From: an uncultured Hyphomonadaceae bacterium
Lineage (GTDB): Bacteria > Pseudomonadota > Alphaproteobacteria > Caulobacterales > Hyphomonadaceae
Direction of reading: 5' to 3'
NCBI GenBank assembly: GCA_938049795.1
Contig: CALLCD010000056.1
Span: 1 to 12,433 of the forward strand
DNA length: 12,433 nucleotides
This document shows positions 1-6,722 of this stretch, piece by piece. The stretch's first letter is position 1. Each line of letters starts with the position of its first letter. Position numbers and translations under genes: made by a program. The notes beneath the pieces are model-generated. The model did no database searches. It was not told the DNA's origin and saw only the letters and a list, made by a program, of their open reading frames with translations.

Positions 1-12
1 TGAGACTTCCTC

Positions 13-40
13 TTGATCGGCATATACATGCCAGAATAGT
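13..40 (+). promoter_or_regulatory. Candidate promoter of the LacI-family gene
   Basis: TTGATC (13-18) and AATAGT (35-40) are separated by 16 bases and each match the sigma-70 consensus at four of six positions. The predicted start point would lie near 47, about 40 bases before the ATG. The spacer contains a short inverted repeat (GGCAT 19-23, ATGCC 28-32). Weak evidence from base pattern only. Confidence 0.3.
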
Positions 41-56
41 TGACGAATTGTCAGCT
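38..56. promoter_or_regulatory. Imperfect palindrome, possible autoregulatory site
   Basis: AGTTGACGAATTGTCAGCT is a 19-base imperfect palindrome (TGAC at 41-44, GTCA at 50-53) overlying the candidate -10 and start point of the regulator gene. It resembles the operators at 1173 and 6679 in its TGAC...GTCA arms. However, the arms are one base closer together and the centre is not CpG, so recognition by the same protein is doubtful. Confidence 0.3.
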
Positions 57-85
57 TGAGTCTCGCCGGTAACAGGGGATGATCT

Positions 86-1129
86 ATGGGAACAGTGCTG
101 CCAAAAATGAAAGATGTCGCTGCGCTTGCGGGCGTCTCGATCAAGACCGTTTCGCGTGTCTTAAACAATGAGCCGCATGTCCAGCATGCTGTGCGCGAAC
201 GGGTGCAGGCAGCCGTTACCGAGCTTGGCTATGTGCCGAGTAAATCCGCCCGCAGCCTGCGCGGCAGCCGGTCCTATTCGATCAATATGATGTGCCATTC
301 CAGCCGCAGTAATTATGTCAACACGATCCAGTTCGGCGCTGTGATCGCCTGTCAGCAAAGGGGATATCAACTCACCATCTCGCTGATTGATACGGTCGAA
401 GAAAAATCGGCAACAGATTTCAGGGACGAACTTAAGATCTTGATGGCCCGCTCATCGCCTGACGGTGTCATACTTGTTGCACCATTTGCTGATGATCCGG
501 TTGTGCTTCAAGTGTTTGACGAGTTGGCCATTCCGGTGGCGCGGATTGGTCCGTCGCTGGGGCCCGAGGGCCGTGTGCGGGTCGGGATCAATGAACGCGA
601 GGCGGCATTTGAAGTGACCACGCACCTATTGGAGCTTGGCCATACGCGGATCGGATTTGTCAGAGGGCTCGAGAATCAGGCTGTGACGGAGGAGCGGTTT
701 CAGGGCTACAAAGCGGCCTTGCTGGAGAAGGGGCTCAAGCCTGATGCGAAACATGTGCGTAAGGGCCGGTTCGATTTTCGCTCCGGGGTGCGGGCGGCAG
801 AGAAATTGCTCGCGCTTGAGCCTGCAGTGACCGCTATTTTTGCGTCAAATGACGACATGGCGGCCGGGGTGATGATGCTGGCAAACAGGCAGGGCGTTAA
901 AGTGCCCGAAGACTTGTCCATTGTCGGATTTGATGATTCCGAGATTGCCGAGAATATGTGGCCAACGCTGACAACTGTGCGCCAACCCTTGCAGCAATTG
1001 GGTGAGGTCGCCGCGCTGAAGCTGATCGAAACACTTGGCCAGTCCGTACCGCCGGTGATCCCGCCGACAATATTGCCTCATAAGATGATTGTCCGGCAAT
1101 CAACAGCCAAGGTCCGCACGCCGGTTTGA
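86..1129 (+). CDS. LacI/GalR-family transcriptional regulator
   Basis: A 347-residue DNA-binding repressor of normal LacI-family length. Residues 8-30 form the helix-turn-helix (MKDVAALAGVSIKTVSRVLN), and residues about 51-60 (PSKSARSLRG) are the hinge helix that in this family inserts into the central CpG of the operator. From about residue 64 the protein is a periplasmic-binding-protein-like effector domain with typical elements (FASNDDMAAGVM, then LSIVGFDDSEIAENMWPTLT). The start at 86 is chosen because AGGGGA (74-79) sits six bases upstream; the in-frame ATG at 107 has no ribosome binding site. The gene stands directly before a sugar symporter, with a CpG-centred palindrome between them. 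I infer that it controls that symporter and probably also the dehydrogenase and halogenase operons to the right. The effector is unknown; a sugar or sugar acid is likely from the neighbours. Confidence 0.95.
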   Translation: MGTVLPKMKDVAALAGVSIKTVSRVLNNEPHVQHAVRERVQAAVTELGYVPSKSARSLRGSRSYSINMMCHSSRSNYVNTIQFGAVIACQQRGYQLTISLIDTVEEKSATDFRDELKILMARSSPDGVILVAPFADDPVVLQVFDELAIPVARIGPSLGPEGRVRVGINEREAAFEVTTHLLELGHTRIGFVRGLENQAVTEERFQGYKAALLEKGLKPDAKHVRKGRFDFRSGVRAAEKLLALEPAVTAIFASNDDMAAGVMMLANRQGVKVPEDLSIVGFDDSEIAENMWPTLTTVRQPLQQLGEVAALKLIETLGQSVPPVIPPTILPHKMIVRQSTAKVRTPV

Positions 1130-1172
1130 TAGGAAACTGATCTGTAGGGATGTGTCGTTACCGCAGACAAAA

Positions 1173-1190
1173 TTTGACACCGTTGTCAAA
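1173..1190. promoter_or_regulatory. LacI-type operator upstream of the symporter
   Basis: TTTGACACCGTTGTCAAA is an 18-base palindrome with one mismatched pair, centred on CG at 1181-1182. LacI-family operators are characteristically even-length palindromes centred on CpG. The site contains a candidate -35 (TTGACA, 1174-1179), so bound repressor would block polymerase. It matches the site at 6679-6696 at 14 of 18 positions. Confidence 0.75.
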
Positions 1191-1202
1191 ATCGAGTGTG
1201 AT
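1174..1202 (+). promoter_or_regulatory. Candidate sigma-70 promoter of the symporter
   Basis: A perfect -35 TTGACA (1174-1179) is followed after 17 bases by TGTGAT (1197-1202, four of six matches to TATAAT). Transcription would start near 1209, giving a leader of about 60 bases before the symporter. The -35 lies inside the operator palindrome. Confidence 0.55.
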
Positions 1203-1235
1203 GCAGGGCTGATGCTCGGGAGTGGAGGATCGGGA

Positions 1236-1271
1236 ATGGTAGAGGAAACGCGGCTTGACGGGAGAGCATAA
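1236..1271 (+). CDS. Possible 11-codon leader ORF (MVEETRLDGRA)
   Basis: A short reading frame in the leader of the symporter. Its ATG at 1236 is preceded at six bases by a strong ribosome binding site (GGAGGA, 1224-1229). Its TAA stop (1269-1271) overlaps the symporter ATG (1271) in a TAATG arrangement, the usual layout for translational coupling. The peptide has no run of a single amino acid, so classic attenuation is not obvious. It may instead be a translation-coupling leader, or a coincidence in purine-rich sequence. The symporter has its own GGAG (1261-1264), so coupling is not strictly needed. Confidence 0.3.
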   Translation: MVEETRLDGRA

Positions 1272-3010
1272 TGGGGCTTGGGACAATTGATCTGATCGTG
1301 CTGGCGATCTATGCGCTGGGCTTACTTGGTATTGCGCTTTGGGTATCGCGCGAGCCTGCGGGTGCGACGAAGAACACCGAGGACTATTTTCTCGCCAGTA
1401 AAGCGCTGCCATGGTGGGCTATCGGGGCCTCGCTGATTGCCGCAAATATTTCCGCCGAGCAGATTATTGGCCAGTCCGGACAGGGGTTTGTCGTGGGGCT
1501 GGCGATTGCCGCTTATGAATGGCAGGCGGCGATTGTCTTGCTGATTGTGGCGGCCTTCTTTCTGCCGATCTTCCTCAAGCGCGGTATCTACACAATGCCG
1601 CAATTCCTCGAGACCCGTTTCGGCGCCAGCGTGAAAACCATCATGGCGACGTTCTGGATTTTCCTTTACACGGCGGTCAATCTGACGACGGTTCTGTTTG
1701 GCGGCGCGCTCGCCATTCAGGCGGTGACAGGCGTTGGCCTTTTTGCGGGCATGGCGATGCTGGCGGTGTTTGCCTTGCTCTATTCGCTCTATGGCGGGCT
1801 CAAAGCGGTGGCGCTGACCGATATTATTCAGGTGATCATTCTGATCCTTGGCGGCTTGGCGATTACGTGGATTGTGCTTGGCATGGTTGGCGATGGCAGC
1901 GGCGCTGTTGGCGGTCTTTCCGTGTTGATGAACGAGATCCCCGGGCATTTCGAAATGATCTTCGAGCGGGACGATAAGGGCTATGGCAATTTGCCCGGCA
2001 TCTGGACTTTGCTTGGCGGGCTTTGGGTGCTGCATTTTAGTTATTGGGGGTTTAACCAGTACATCATCCAGCGCGCGCTCGGGGCTGAAAACCTGCAGGA
2101 AGCGCAAAAAGGTCTCGCCTTTGCCGCGCTCTTGAAATTCCTGATCCCGCTTATCGTCGTGATTCCGGGCATCGCGGCGCTTTATCTTGCCCAGCAGGGC
2201 ATACTAGACATGGCCGCGCTCAATCCGGATGTCTGTTCGCAAGTGGATGGCGAAGAGGTGTGCGGGCGACCTGACAGCACCTATGGCGTCCTGATGGGGT
2301 TGATGCCGTCTGGTATTCGCGGGCTGATCTTTGCGGCGCTTGTGGCGGCGATTGTGTCCTCGCTGGCCTCGATGATCAATTCGATCTCGACCATCTTCAC
2401 CATGGACATTTATCGCGACTATCTCGCCAAGGACAAAAGCGAGGGTCATTATGTGATGACGGGCCGGATTACCGCAGCCGTCGCCATGATCACCGCGCTT
2501 GTCATTGCCATTCCGCTGCTGGGCTCGAATGAGAGTATCTTTCAGGCCATTCAGGAATATACCGGCTTTGTCGCGCCCGGGATTGTCGCCGTCTTCGTGC
2601 TCGGCTTCTTCTGGAAACGGACGAACACGCAAGGGGCGTTTGCCTTGCTGCTTTCGTCGGTTGTGCTGTCGCTTCTGTTCTACCTGTCTGTTCTCGACCC
2701 GGCCGCGCTCGCCAATGGTATCGAGGCCCCGCGCAGTGGAGCGATCTCTGCGATGATGGGCGGGATCTTCAATCCGATTTTGGGACTGGTTGATTTCAAC
2801 GTGATCAATATGCCGTTTGTCGTGCGGATCTGGTTTATCTTCCTGCTCTGTCTCGTCATTGGTGTTATCGTGTCGCTGGTCACGCCAAAGCCTCATCCCG
2901 ATCAGCCGGTCTATCTGGACGGCATCGACTTTGCCACAACGACCGGGTTCAAGATCTCTGCTGCGGTGATTGTCGCCATTCTCATCGGCGTCTATGCGGT
3001 GTTCTGGTAG
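1271..3010 (+). CDS. Sodium/sugar symporter, SSS family (SGLT-like)
   Basis: An inner-membrane transporter of 579 residues with about 14 hydrophobic segments, typical length for the SSS family. The sequence strongly recalls Vibrio vSGLT: TEDYFLASKALPWWA (36-50), ASLIAANISAEQ (53-64), GHFEMIF (225-231), YWGFNQYIIQR (258-268), FAALVAAIVSSLASM (354-368) and IQEYTGFVAPG (427-437). Residues corresponding, from memory, to the vSGLT sugar site are kept (Q64, E83, N262, Y264, K289, Q428), as are the paired serines of the sodium site (S363, S364). The serine three residues after the glutamate is alanine here (A86), so sugar preference may differ. Two cysteines (C322, C331) sit in an inserted hydrophilic loop and could form a disulfide. 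Probably imports a hexose or related sugar with sodium. A GGAG at 1261-1264 supports the start. Confidence 0.93.
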   Translation: MGLGTIDLIVLAIYALGLLGIALWVSREPAGATKNTEDYFLASKALPWWAIGASLIAANISAEQIIGQSGQGFVVGLAIAAYEWQAAIVLLIVAAFFLPIFLKRGIYTMPQFLETRFGASVKTIMATFWIFLYTAVNLTTVLFGGALAIQAVTGVGLFAGMAMLAVFALLYSLYGGLKAVALTDIIQVIILILGGLAITWIVLGMVGDGSGAVGGLSVLMNEIPGHFEMIFERDDKGYGNLPGIWTLLGGLWVLHFSYWGFNQYIIQRALGAENLQEAQKGLAFAALLKFLIPLIVVIPGIAALYLAQQGILDMAALNPDVCSQVDGEEVCGRPDSTYGVLMGLMPSGIRGLIFAALVAAIVSSLASMINSISTIFTMDIYRDYLAKDKSEGHYVMTGRITAAVAMITALVIAIPLLGSNESIFQAIQEYTGFVAPGIVAVFVLGFFWKRTNTQGAFALLLSSVVLSLLFYLSVLDPAALANGIEAPRSGAISAMMGGIFNPILGLVDFNVINMPFVVRIWFIFLLCLVIGVIVSLVTPKPHPDQPVYLDGIDFATTTGFKISAAVIVAILIGVYAVFW

Positions 3011-3036
3011 GCGAGGGCGGTTCTAGCAAGCGGGGT
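3011..3036. other. Convergent gene junction without a visible terminator
   Basis: Only 26 bases separate the stop of the symporter from the stop of the convergent gluconokinase. I see no stem-loop followed by a T run on either strand, so transcripts from the two directions may overlap or end by a factor-dependent route. Confidence 0.6.
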
Positions 3037-3528
3037 TTAGTCAAGCTGCTCGAGAATCTCGGAGACAATCTGATCGACAGGGCGGTCGGCCTCAATTGTG
3101 ATGGCGTCTTTCGGCGGGCTTAGATTTGCAAGTTGATCTTCAAGGAGGCTGGTGGGCATGAAGTGTTCCGTGCGTGCGGTCATCCGTGCAAAGAGGACAG
3201 GCTTCGGAACCGCTAGCAACAGCCAGACAATCTCGCGTCCAGCCTCGGCCAGAAGCCGGTTTTGCACATAGGGCGTCAGGGCCGAGCAGGCGAGGATGAT
3301 CTTGGGGGCAGGGGCTGTGCGGCTGGCTTGCGCGAGGCTATCAATCCATGCGGCGCGATCCTTATCGCTCAGCGCTATGCCCGCTTCCATCTTGTCGAGA
3401 TTGGCTTGCGGGTGATGGTCATCCGCCTCGATCATCGGCCAGCCCGTTCGGTGCGAAAGCGCGTTGGCGACCGTCGATTTGCCCGATCCAGCCGGACCCA
3501 TGACAAGGATCAAAATGCGTTCAGGCAT
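3037..3528 (-). CDS. gntK: Gluconokinase (thermoresistant, GntK-type)
   Basis: A cytosolic P-loop kinase of 163 residues that phosphorylates gluconate to 6-phosphogluconate with ATP, feeding the Entner-Doudoroff or pentose phosphate route. Visible motifs are the Walker A loop GPAGSGKST (11-19), the gluconokinase signature EADDHHPQANLDKM (34-47), the ACSAL segment (80-84) and the C-terminal REHF-like segment R119-x-x-HFMPTSLLEDQLANL. Length and motif order are those of the GntK family. It is the last gene of the leftward operon, nine bases after the GMC dehydrogenase stop, with only a weak ribosome binding site (TAGGGC), so translation may depend on coupling. Its presence is the strongest sign that gluconate or a precursor passes through this pathway. 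Confidence 0.92.
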   Translation of the reverse strand: MPERILILVMGPAGSGKSTVANALSHRTGWPMIEADDHHPQANLDKMEAGIALSDKDRAAWIDSLAQASRTAPAPKIILACSALTPYVQNRLLAEAGREIVWLLLAVPKPVLFARMTARTEHFMPTSLLEDQLANLSPPKDAITIEADRPVDQIVSEILEQLD

Positions 3529-3537
3529 CCGCGTGCC

Positions 3538-5229
3538 CTACAATTTGCCCTGTTGCATTTGCGTGACGGCATAATCTGCCGCCCGCGCGGTCAGCGCCAT
3601 ATAGGTGATGGACGGGTTCTGACACGCGCTCGAGGTCATAGAGGCTCCGTCCGTCACAAAGACATTTTCAACATCATGGCATTGATTGTGCGCGTTCAGA
3701 ACGGAGGTCAACGGATCACGCCCCATCCGCGCGCCGCCCATTTCATGAATGCCAAGACCGACAATCGTATCTCTATTATACGCTTCCACGTCTATGCAGC
3801 CGCCCGCTTCCAGCGTCTCTTTTGCGGTTTGGGCCATGTCGAGACGCATCTTGCGCTCATTCTCGCCAAAGCGGACATTGATATGCAATTGCGCCATTCC
3901 ATATGGATCGGTCTTGGTCGGGTGCAGGGTCACTCTGTTGTCGGCCACTGGCAGCATTTCGCCGAAGCCTTGCAAATAGACCTCCCAGCCGCCCGGTTCG
4001 CGCATGGCGTTTTTATAGTCCGCGCCAAATCCGTCCTGCTGACAGGTGGACTGCCATGAGGGACGATTGGCGCCGCCCTGAAACCCGTAGCCGCGAGAGA
4101 AGTCCTGCTCGTCGCTTTCGAGATTTCTGAACCTTGGCACATAGATGCCACTTGGCCGGCGTCCGGAGAAATATTTGTCGAGCATTCCGGGATACTTGCC
4201 TCTGGCACCGACGCGGTGGTGGTGGTCCATAATGTAGCGCCCGAGCGCGTCCGAAGTGTTGGCAAATCCGGTCGGGAAGGTCTCGCTGGTCGAGTTCAGC
4301 ATGATCTGCAATGTGCCGAGCGTAGACGCGCACATGAAGATGACACGAGCCGTGTAGGTTTCGCGCGTGCCGGTTTTGCGGTTGATCGTCTCTACGCCGG
4401 TGGCGCGCTTGGTGGCCGGATCATAGACGATCCGTTCGACTTGCGTGTCAGGGACCAGCTGCATGTTATTGGTGCGCTTGGCGGCGGGCAGGGTGGCGGC
4501 GACGGAGGAGAAATATGCGCCGAACGAACAGCCGCGCTGGCATTGATTGCGGAACTGACAGGAGCCACGGCCAAGGGCGAGTTGCTGCTCGGTTGGTTCT
4601 GTCAGATGGGCGGCGCGTCCGATGATCAGCCGCCGGTCGGGATAGGTCTGCGCAATCGCGTCCCTGACCTTTTTCTCCACGGCATTGAGCTCCATTGGCG
4701 GCTGGAATTTGCCGTCTGGCAATTGCGGCAGCCCTTCCTTCGAGCCGGAAATGCCAACGAATTCTTCAACATAATCATACCAAGGCGCGAGGTCTTTATA
4801 GCGGATCGGCCAGTCAACGCCGTGTCCGTCGCGCTTGTTTGATTGGAAGTCCATCTCGCTCCAGCGATAGGACTGGCGCGCCCACAGGAGCGAGCGTCCA
4901 CCGACCTGATCGCCGCGAATGAAGGAGAAAGATGTGCCCTCTTCGACCGAGTAGGGATTGTCCCTGTCTTTGGCGAAGAAGTTCTGCGTCGACTCGCGAA
5001 AGGCATAACATTGGCTCTGGACCGGATTGTCCGCTTTCATCTGCGCGGTTGAGGTGTCGCGCGCGGGCCAGTCCCAGGGGGCTGTGTTTTCGCCCACATA
5101 GTCGGCGCCCTTTTCCACGTCGCGGCCACGTTCGAGCACAAGCGTCTTGAGACCCTTTTCGGCAAACTCTTTCGCTGCCCAACCGCCGGACATGCCCGAG
5201 CCTACAATGATGACGTCAAAGTCCGCCAT
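3538..5229 (-). CDS. GMC-family FAD-dependent sugar/gluconate dehydrogenase, large subunit
   Basis: A 563-residue GMC oxidoreductase. The N-terminal FAD-binding fold shows VIIVGSGMSGG (6-16) and LVLERG (30-35). The second GMC segment is DQVGGRSLLWA (107-117), and the C-terminal catalytic part has GIHEMGGARMG (493-503) with H495 and the QNPS segment with N538, the usual His/Asn base pair. There is no signal peptide. In this family the flavoprotein is exported by riding on the Tat signal of its small partner, which is encoded 15 bases upstream. Probable reaction: oxidation of gluconate at C2, or of sugar glycosides at C3, in the periplasm with electrons passed to a cytochrome c. No cytochrome gene is in the window. 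The DGHGVDWPIRYKDLAPWY segment (134-151) also occurs, as I recall, in glucoside 3-dehydrogenase-like members, so the substrate is open. A GGAGA precedes the start by seven bases. Confidence 0.9.
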   Translation of the reverse strand: MADFDVIIVGSGMSGGWAAKEFAEKGLKTLVLERGRDVEKGADYVGENTAPWDWPARDTSTAQMKADNPVQSQCYAFRESTQNFFAKDRDNPYSVEEGTSFSFIRGDQVGGRSLLWARQSYRWSEMDFQSNKRDGHGVDWPIRYKDLAPWYDYVEEFVGISGSKEGLPQLPDGKFQPPMELNAVEKKVRDAIAQTYPDRRLIIGRAAHLTEPTEQQLALGRGSCQFRNQCQRGCSFGAYFSSVAATLPAAKRTNNMQLVPDTQVERIVYDPATKRATGVETINRKTGTRETYTARVIFMCASTLGTLQIMLNSTSETFPTGFANTSDALGRYIMDHHHRVGARGKYPGMLDKYFSGRRPSGIYVPRFRNLESDEQDFSRGYGFQGGANRPSWQSTCQQDGFGADYKNAMREPGGWEVYLQGFGEMLPVADNRVTLHPTKTDPYGMAQLHINVRFGENERKMRLDMAQTAKETLEAGGCIDVEAYNRDTIVGLGIHEMGGARMGRDPLTSVLNAHNQCHDVENVFVTDGASMTSSACQNPSITYMALTARAADYAVTQMQQGKL

Positions 5230-5244
5230 AGTTTCGTCTCCGTC

Positions 5245-5796
5245 CTAAATGCCTGTTGTGAGCCATGCGCGGCCAATGTCGGACAGATCCGCATCGCCGT
5301 CATATCCGCCGGGGATGGGATCATATCGCAATTCCTCGGTCGCCGCTTCGGAGGTATAGTATCCGAATACGACGGCCTGCTTTAACTGTTGCCAGATCGC
5401 GACGCCGCTTTGGTCCAGCGCGGTGAGGATGGTGGTCTGGACCTCGTGCGGGGCGGCGAGAAAGCTCTTTGCGGATTTGGCATGAGCCATTTCGTCAAAC
5501 ACGCTGAGGCCCGTTTTGAACGCCTCGCGCTCGTCTTGCGTGTAATGGGTGCCGACCAGCGCCTCAATATAGGCGGGCACACCGGCGGCCAATGCGCCGG
5601 GCGTATCGGTTTGGGGAAGGATCATCTCGCTGACATGCGAAACAAGCTCCATATAGGGGCTCAACTCCTGTTTGATCTCCGGTGTGCAGGCGCTCAGAGC
5701 GCTCATCAGAGGCAGGCTCGCCGCACCGCCGGTCGCGAGGAAAAGCCCTTTGATGGCATCCCGACGTGATGGATGAGCGGATTTTTGCTGTTTCAT
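5245..5796 (-). CDS. Gluconate 2-dehydrogenase subunit 3 family, Tat-exported lipoprotein
   Basis: The small subunit of a periplasmic GMC dehydrogenase, 183 residues from the chosen start. The longer frame opens at 5847, but the start at 5796 (MKQQKSAHPSRRD) has GGGGAGA about six bases upstream and places the export signal at the N-terminus. The signal is SRRDAIKG (10-17, twin arginines R11 R12), then a hydrophobic stretch, then a lipobox LSAC with C37. I therefore expect Tat export and lipid anchoring. The body contains the family pattern of an acidic helix region with MILPQTDTPGA and VPAYIEALVGTHYTQDEREAFKTGL. It lies 15 bases before the GMC gene and almost certainly forms a complex with it, carrying the flavoprotein across the membrane. 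Homologues accompany gluconate 2-dehydrogenases and glucoside 3-dehydrogenases. Confidence 0.88.
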   Translation of the reverse strand: MKQQKSAHPSRRDAIKGLFLATGGAASLPLMSALSACTPEIKQELSPYMELVSHVSEMILPQTDTPGALAAGVPAYIEALVGTHYTQDEREAFKTGLSVFDEMAHAKSAKSFLAAPHEVQTTILTALDQSGVAIWQQLKQAVVFGYYTSEAATEELRYDPIPGGYDGDADLSDIGRAWLTTGI

Positions 5797-5842
5797 GATG
5801 TCTCCCCACGCATAAATAACCATAGACGTTTTCGCCTCGAGG

Positions 5843-5873
5843 AGCAAAATTGTCTTACGTTGTCAGTTTTGCT
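5843..5873. promoter_or_regulatory. Inverted repeat with LacI-type half-site before the dehydrogenase operon
   Basis: AGCAAAA (5843-5849) and TTTTGCT (5867-5873) form perfect seven-base arms. Between them lies CGTTGTCA (5858-5865), identical to the right half of the symporter operator (1181-1188). The left half of the operator is not recognisable here. The element covers the candidate -10 of the leftward promoter. It could be a weak site for the same LacI-type regulator or a site for another factor. Confidence 0.4.
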
Positions 5874-5893
5874 TGCATAGCGAGATACGTCAA
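5865..5893 (-). promoter_or_regulatory. Candidate promoter of the dehydrogenase operon
   Basis: Read leftward, TTGACG (5893-5888) and AAAACT (5870-5865) are 17 bases apart. The -35 matches at five of six positions and the -10 at three of six. Transcription would start near 5858, inside the inverted repeat, leaving a leader of about 60 bases before the small subunit. Supported only by pattern. Confidence 0.35.
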
Positions 5894-5925
5894 GGTTTGG
5901 CTGTAGATTGGTGTGTTTTGTCTGG

Positions 5926-6609
5926 CTACAGAGCGAGCAGAAATGTATTCACTGTTAGCCGTGCTGTGCGGGGGTCTGATGTCAGTTTCAGGTTCGGGGG
6001 AATGGAGCCGGAATGGAGCGTTCGTCCGCGATAGAGGATGAGCCGGTCGGGTCGCGCTTGAATATCGGCAATCATCTCATACCGTTCATCATCACCGTAA
6101 AAATACCCGGGCGCGGGCGGGCCATGAGCCTCTACGTCTTCTGCGAGGCTGGATTTGTATGCGGCGATGCGGGCGGGGGTGATGGTTTCAAATCCCGTGC
6201 GCCGGTGCCGATAGAACGAGGTGCCGCTGGTTTCAGGCCCTTTGAGGTAGTGAAGCATGGCGAGTAGATTTGCGCCGGTGCCATCATAATGCGGAATACG
6301 CTGGGCGGGTGTCAGCGCATGAGGGGGTGTTGTGACTATGGAATAGGTGCAGCTTTCGGTCCGGCCAACTGTTTCAAAGCCGAACACGTCATAGAATATG
6401 TCAGCCAGTAATTTGCCTCGCGCTAGAATATAATTTCCGTCAGCCAGCGCCCGTAGCCCCGGATAGCCAAAGCCTGCGGGCGCAAATTGGACTGTTCTCG
6501 CGTGCTCGAGAAGTTCGGCAACTTGTCCGCTGAACCCGTCAATGATGACAATAGGCTCTTGCTCATGGCCGTAACGATGTATTGTATAATCACCGAGTTG
6601 GGAGGGCAT
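5926..6609 (-). CDS. DUF6445-family protein, possible Fe(II)/2-oxoglutarate-type oxygenase
   Basis: A soluble-looking 227-residue protein with no signal peptide. I recognise it as resembling the DUF6445 family, whose members are often encoded next to tryptophan halogenases in Caulobacterales-like genomes (from memory, not searched). The pattern suggests a double-stranded beta-helix metal enzyme: H107-x-D109 in RIPHYDG, a downstream H199 in LILYRGRTLHSG, and R217 in TARLTVNTFL, the arrangement used by prolyl-hydroxylase-like oxygenases to bind iron and 2-oxoglutarate. The segment GTSFYRHRRTGF (129-140) fits the loop of such folds. The activity is not established. It is transcribed away from the halogenase operon across a 125-base gap that carries one shared operator. 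A purine-rich AAGG lies seven bases before the start. It might instead only bind metal or a ligand. Confidence 0.72.
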   Translation of the reverse strand: MPSQLGDYTIHRYGHEQEPIVIIDGFSGQVAELLEHARTVQFAPAGFGYPGLRALADGNYILARGKLLADIFYDVFGFETVGRTESCTYSIVTTPPHALTPAQRIPHYDGTGANLLAMLHYLKGPETSGTSFYRHRRTGFETITPARIAAYKSSLAEDVEAHGPPAPGYFYGDDERYEMIADIQARPDRLILYRGRTLHSGSIPPNLKLTSDPRTARLTVNTFLLAL

Positions 6610-6651
6610 ATATGGACCTTAACCATCTGTGCTGAATGTCGAGGGTCTGCC

Positions 6652-6679
6652 GTTATGCAATTAGCCCGCTTTCGGTCAA
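6652..6679 (-). promoter_or_regulatory. Candidate promoter of the DUF6445 gene
   Basis: Read leftward, TTGACC (6679-6674, five of six) and CATAAC (6657-6652, four of six) are separated by 16 bases. The predicted start is near 6645, about 36 bases before the ATG. The -35 touches the operator at 6679-6696, so a bound repressor would obstruct it. Confidence 0.45.
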
Positions 6680-6696
6680 TTGACAACGTTGGCAAT
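6679..6696. promoter_or_regulatory. LacI-type operator between DUF6445 gene and halogenase operon
   Basis: ATTGACAACGTTGGCAAT is an 18-base palindrome with one mismatched pair, centred on CG at 6687-6688. It equals the symporter operator at 14 of 18 positions and contains TTGACA (6680-6685). Its place in the only divergent intergenic gap of the window suggests one bound dimer could control both directions. A convincing -10 for the rightward halogenase promoter was not found. Confidence 0.7.
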
Positions 6697-6722
6697 CAAA
6701 GTAGGCTTCAAATTATGTGTGC

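Noticed and set aside
1322..2896. Minus-strand frames of 261 and 230 codons opposite the symporter
   Set aside because: Their histidine-, arginine- and asparagine-rich translations are the mirror of membrane-protein codons; no domain or ribosome binding site supports them.
3262..4842. Plus-strand frames of 265 and 208 codons opposite gluconokinase and the GMC gene
   Set aside because: They cross a real gene boundary and show no family motifs, while the opposite strand encodes well-conserved enzymes.
5797..5847. N-terminal extension of the dehydrogenase small subunit from the ATG at 5847
   Set aside because: The extension would put 17 residues before the Tat signal, and the ATG at 5796 has a strong ribosome binding site.
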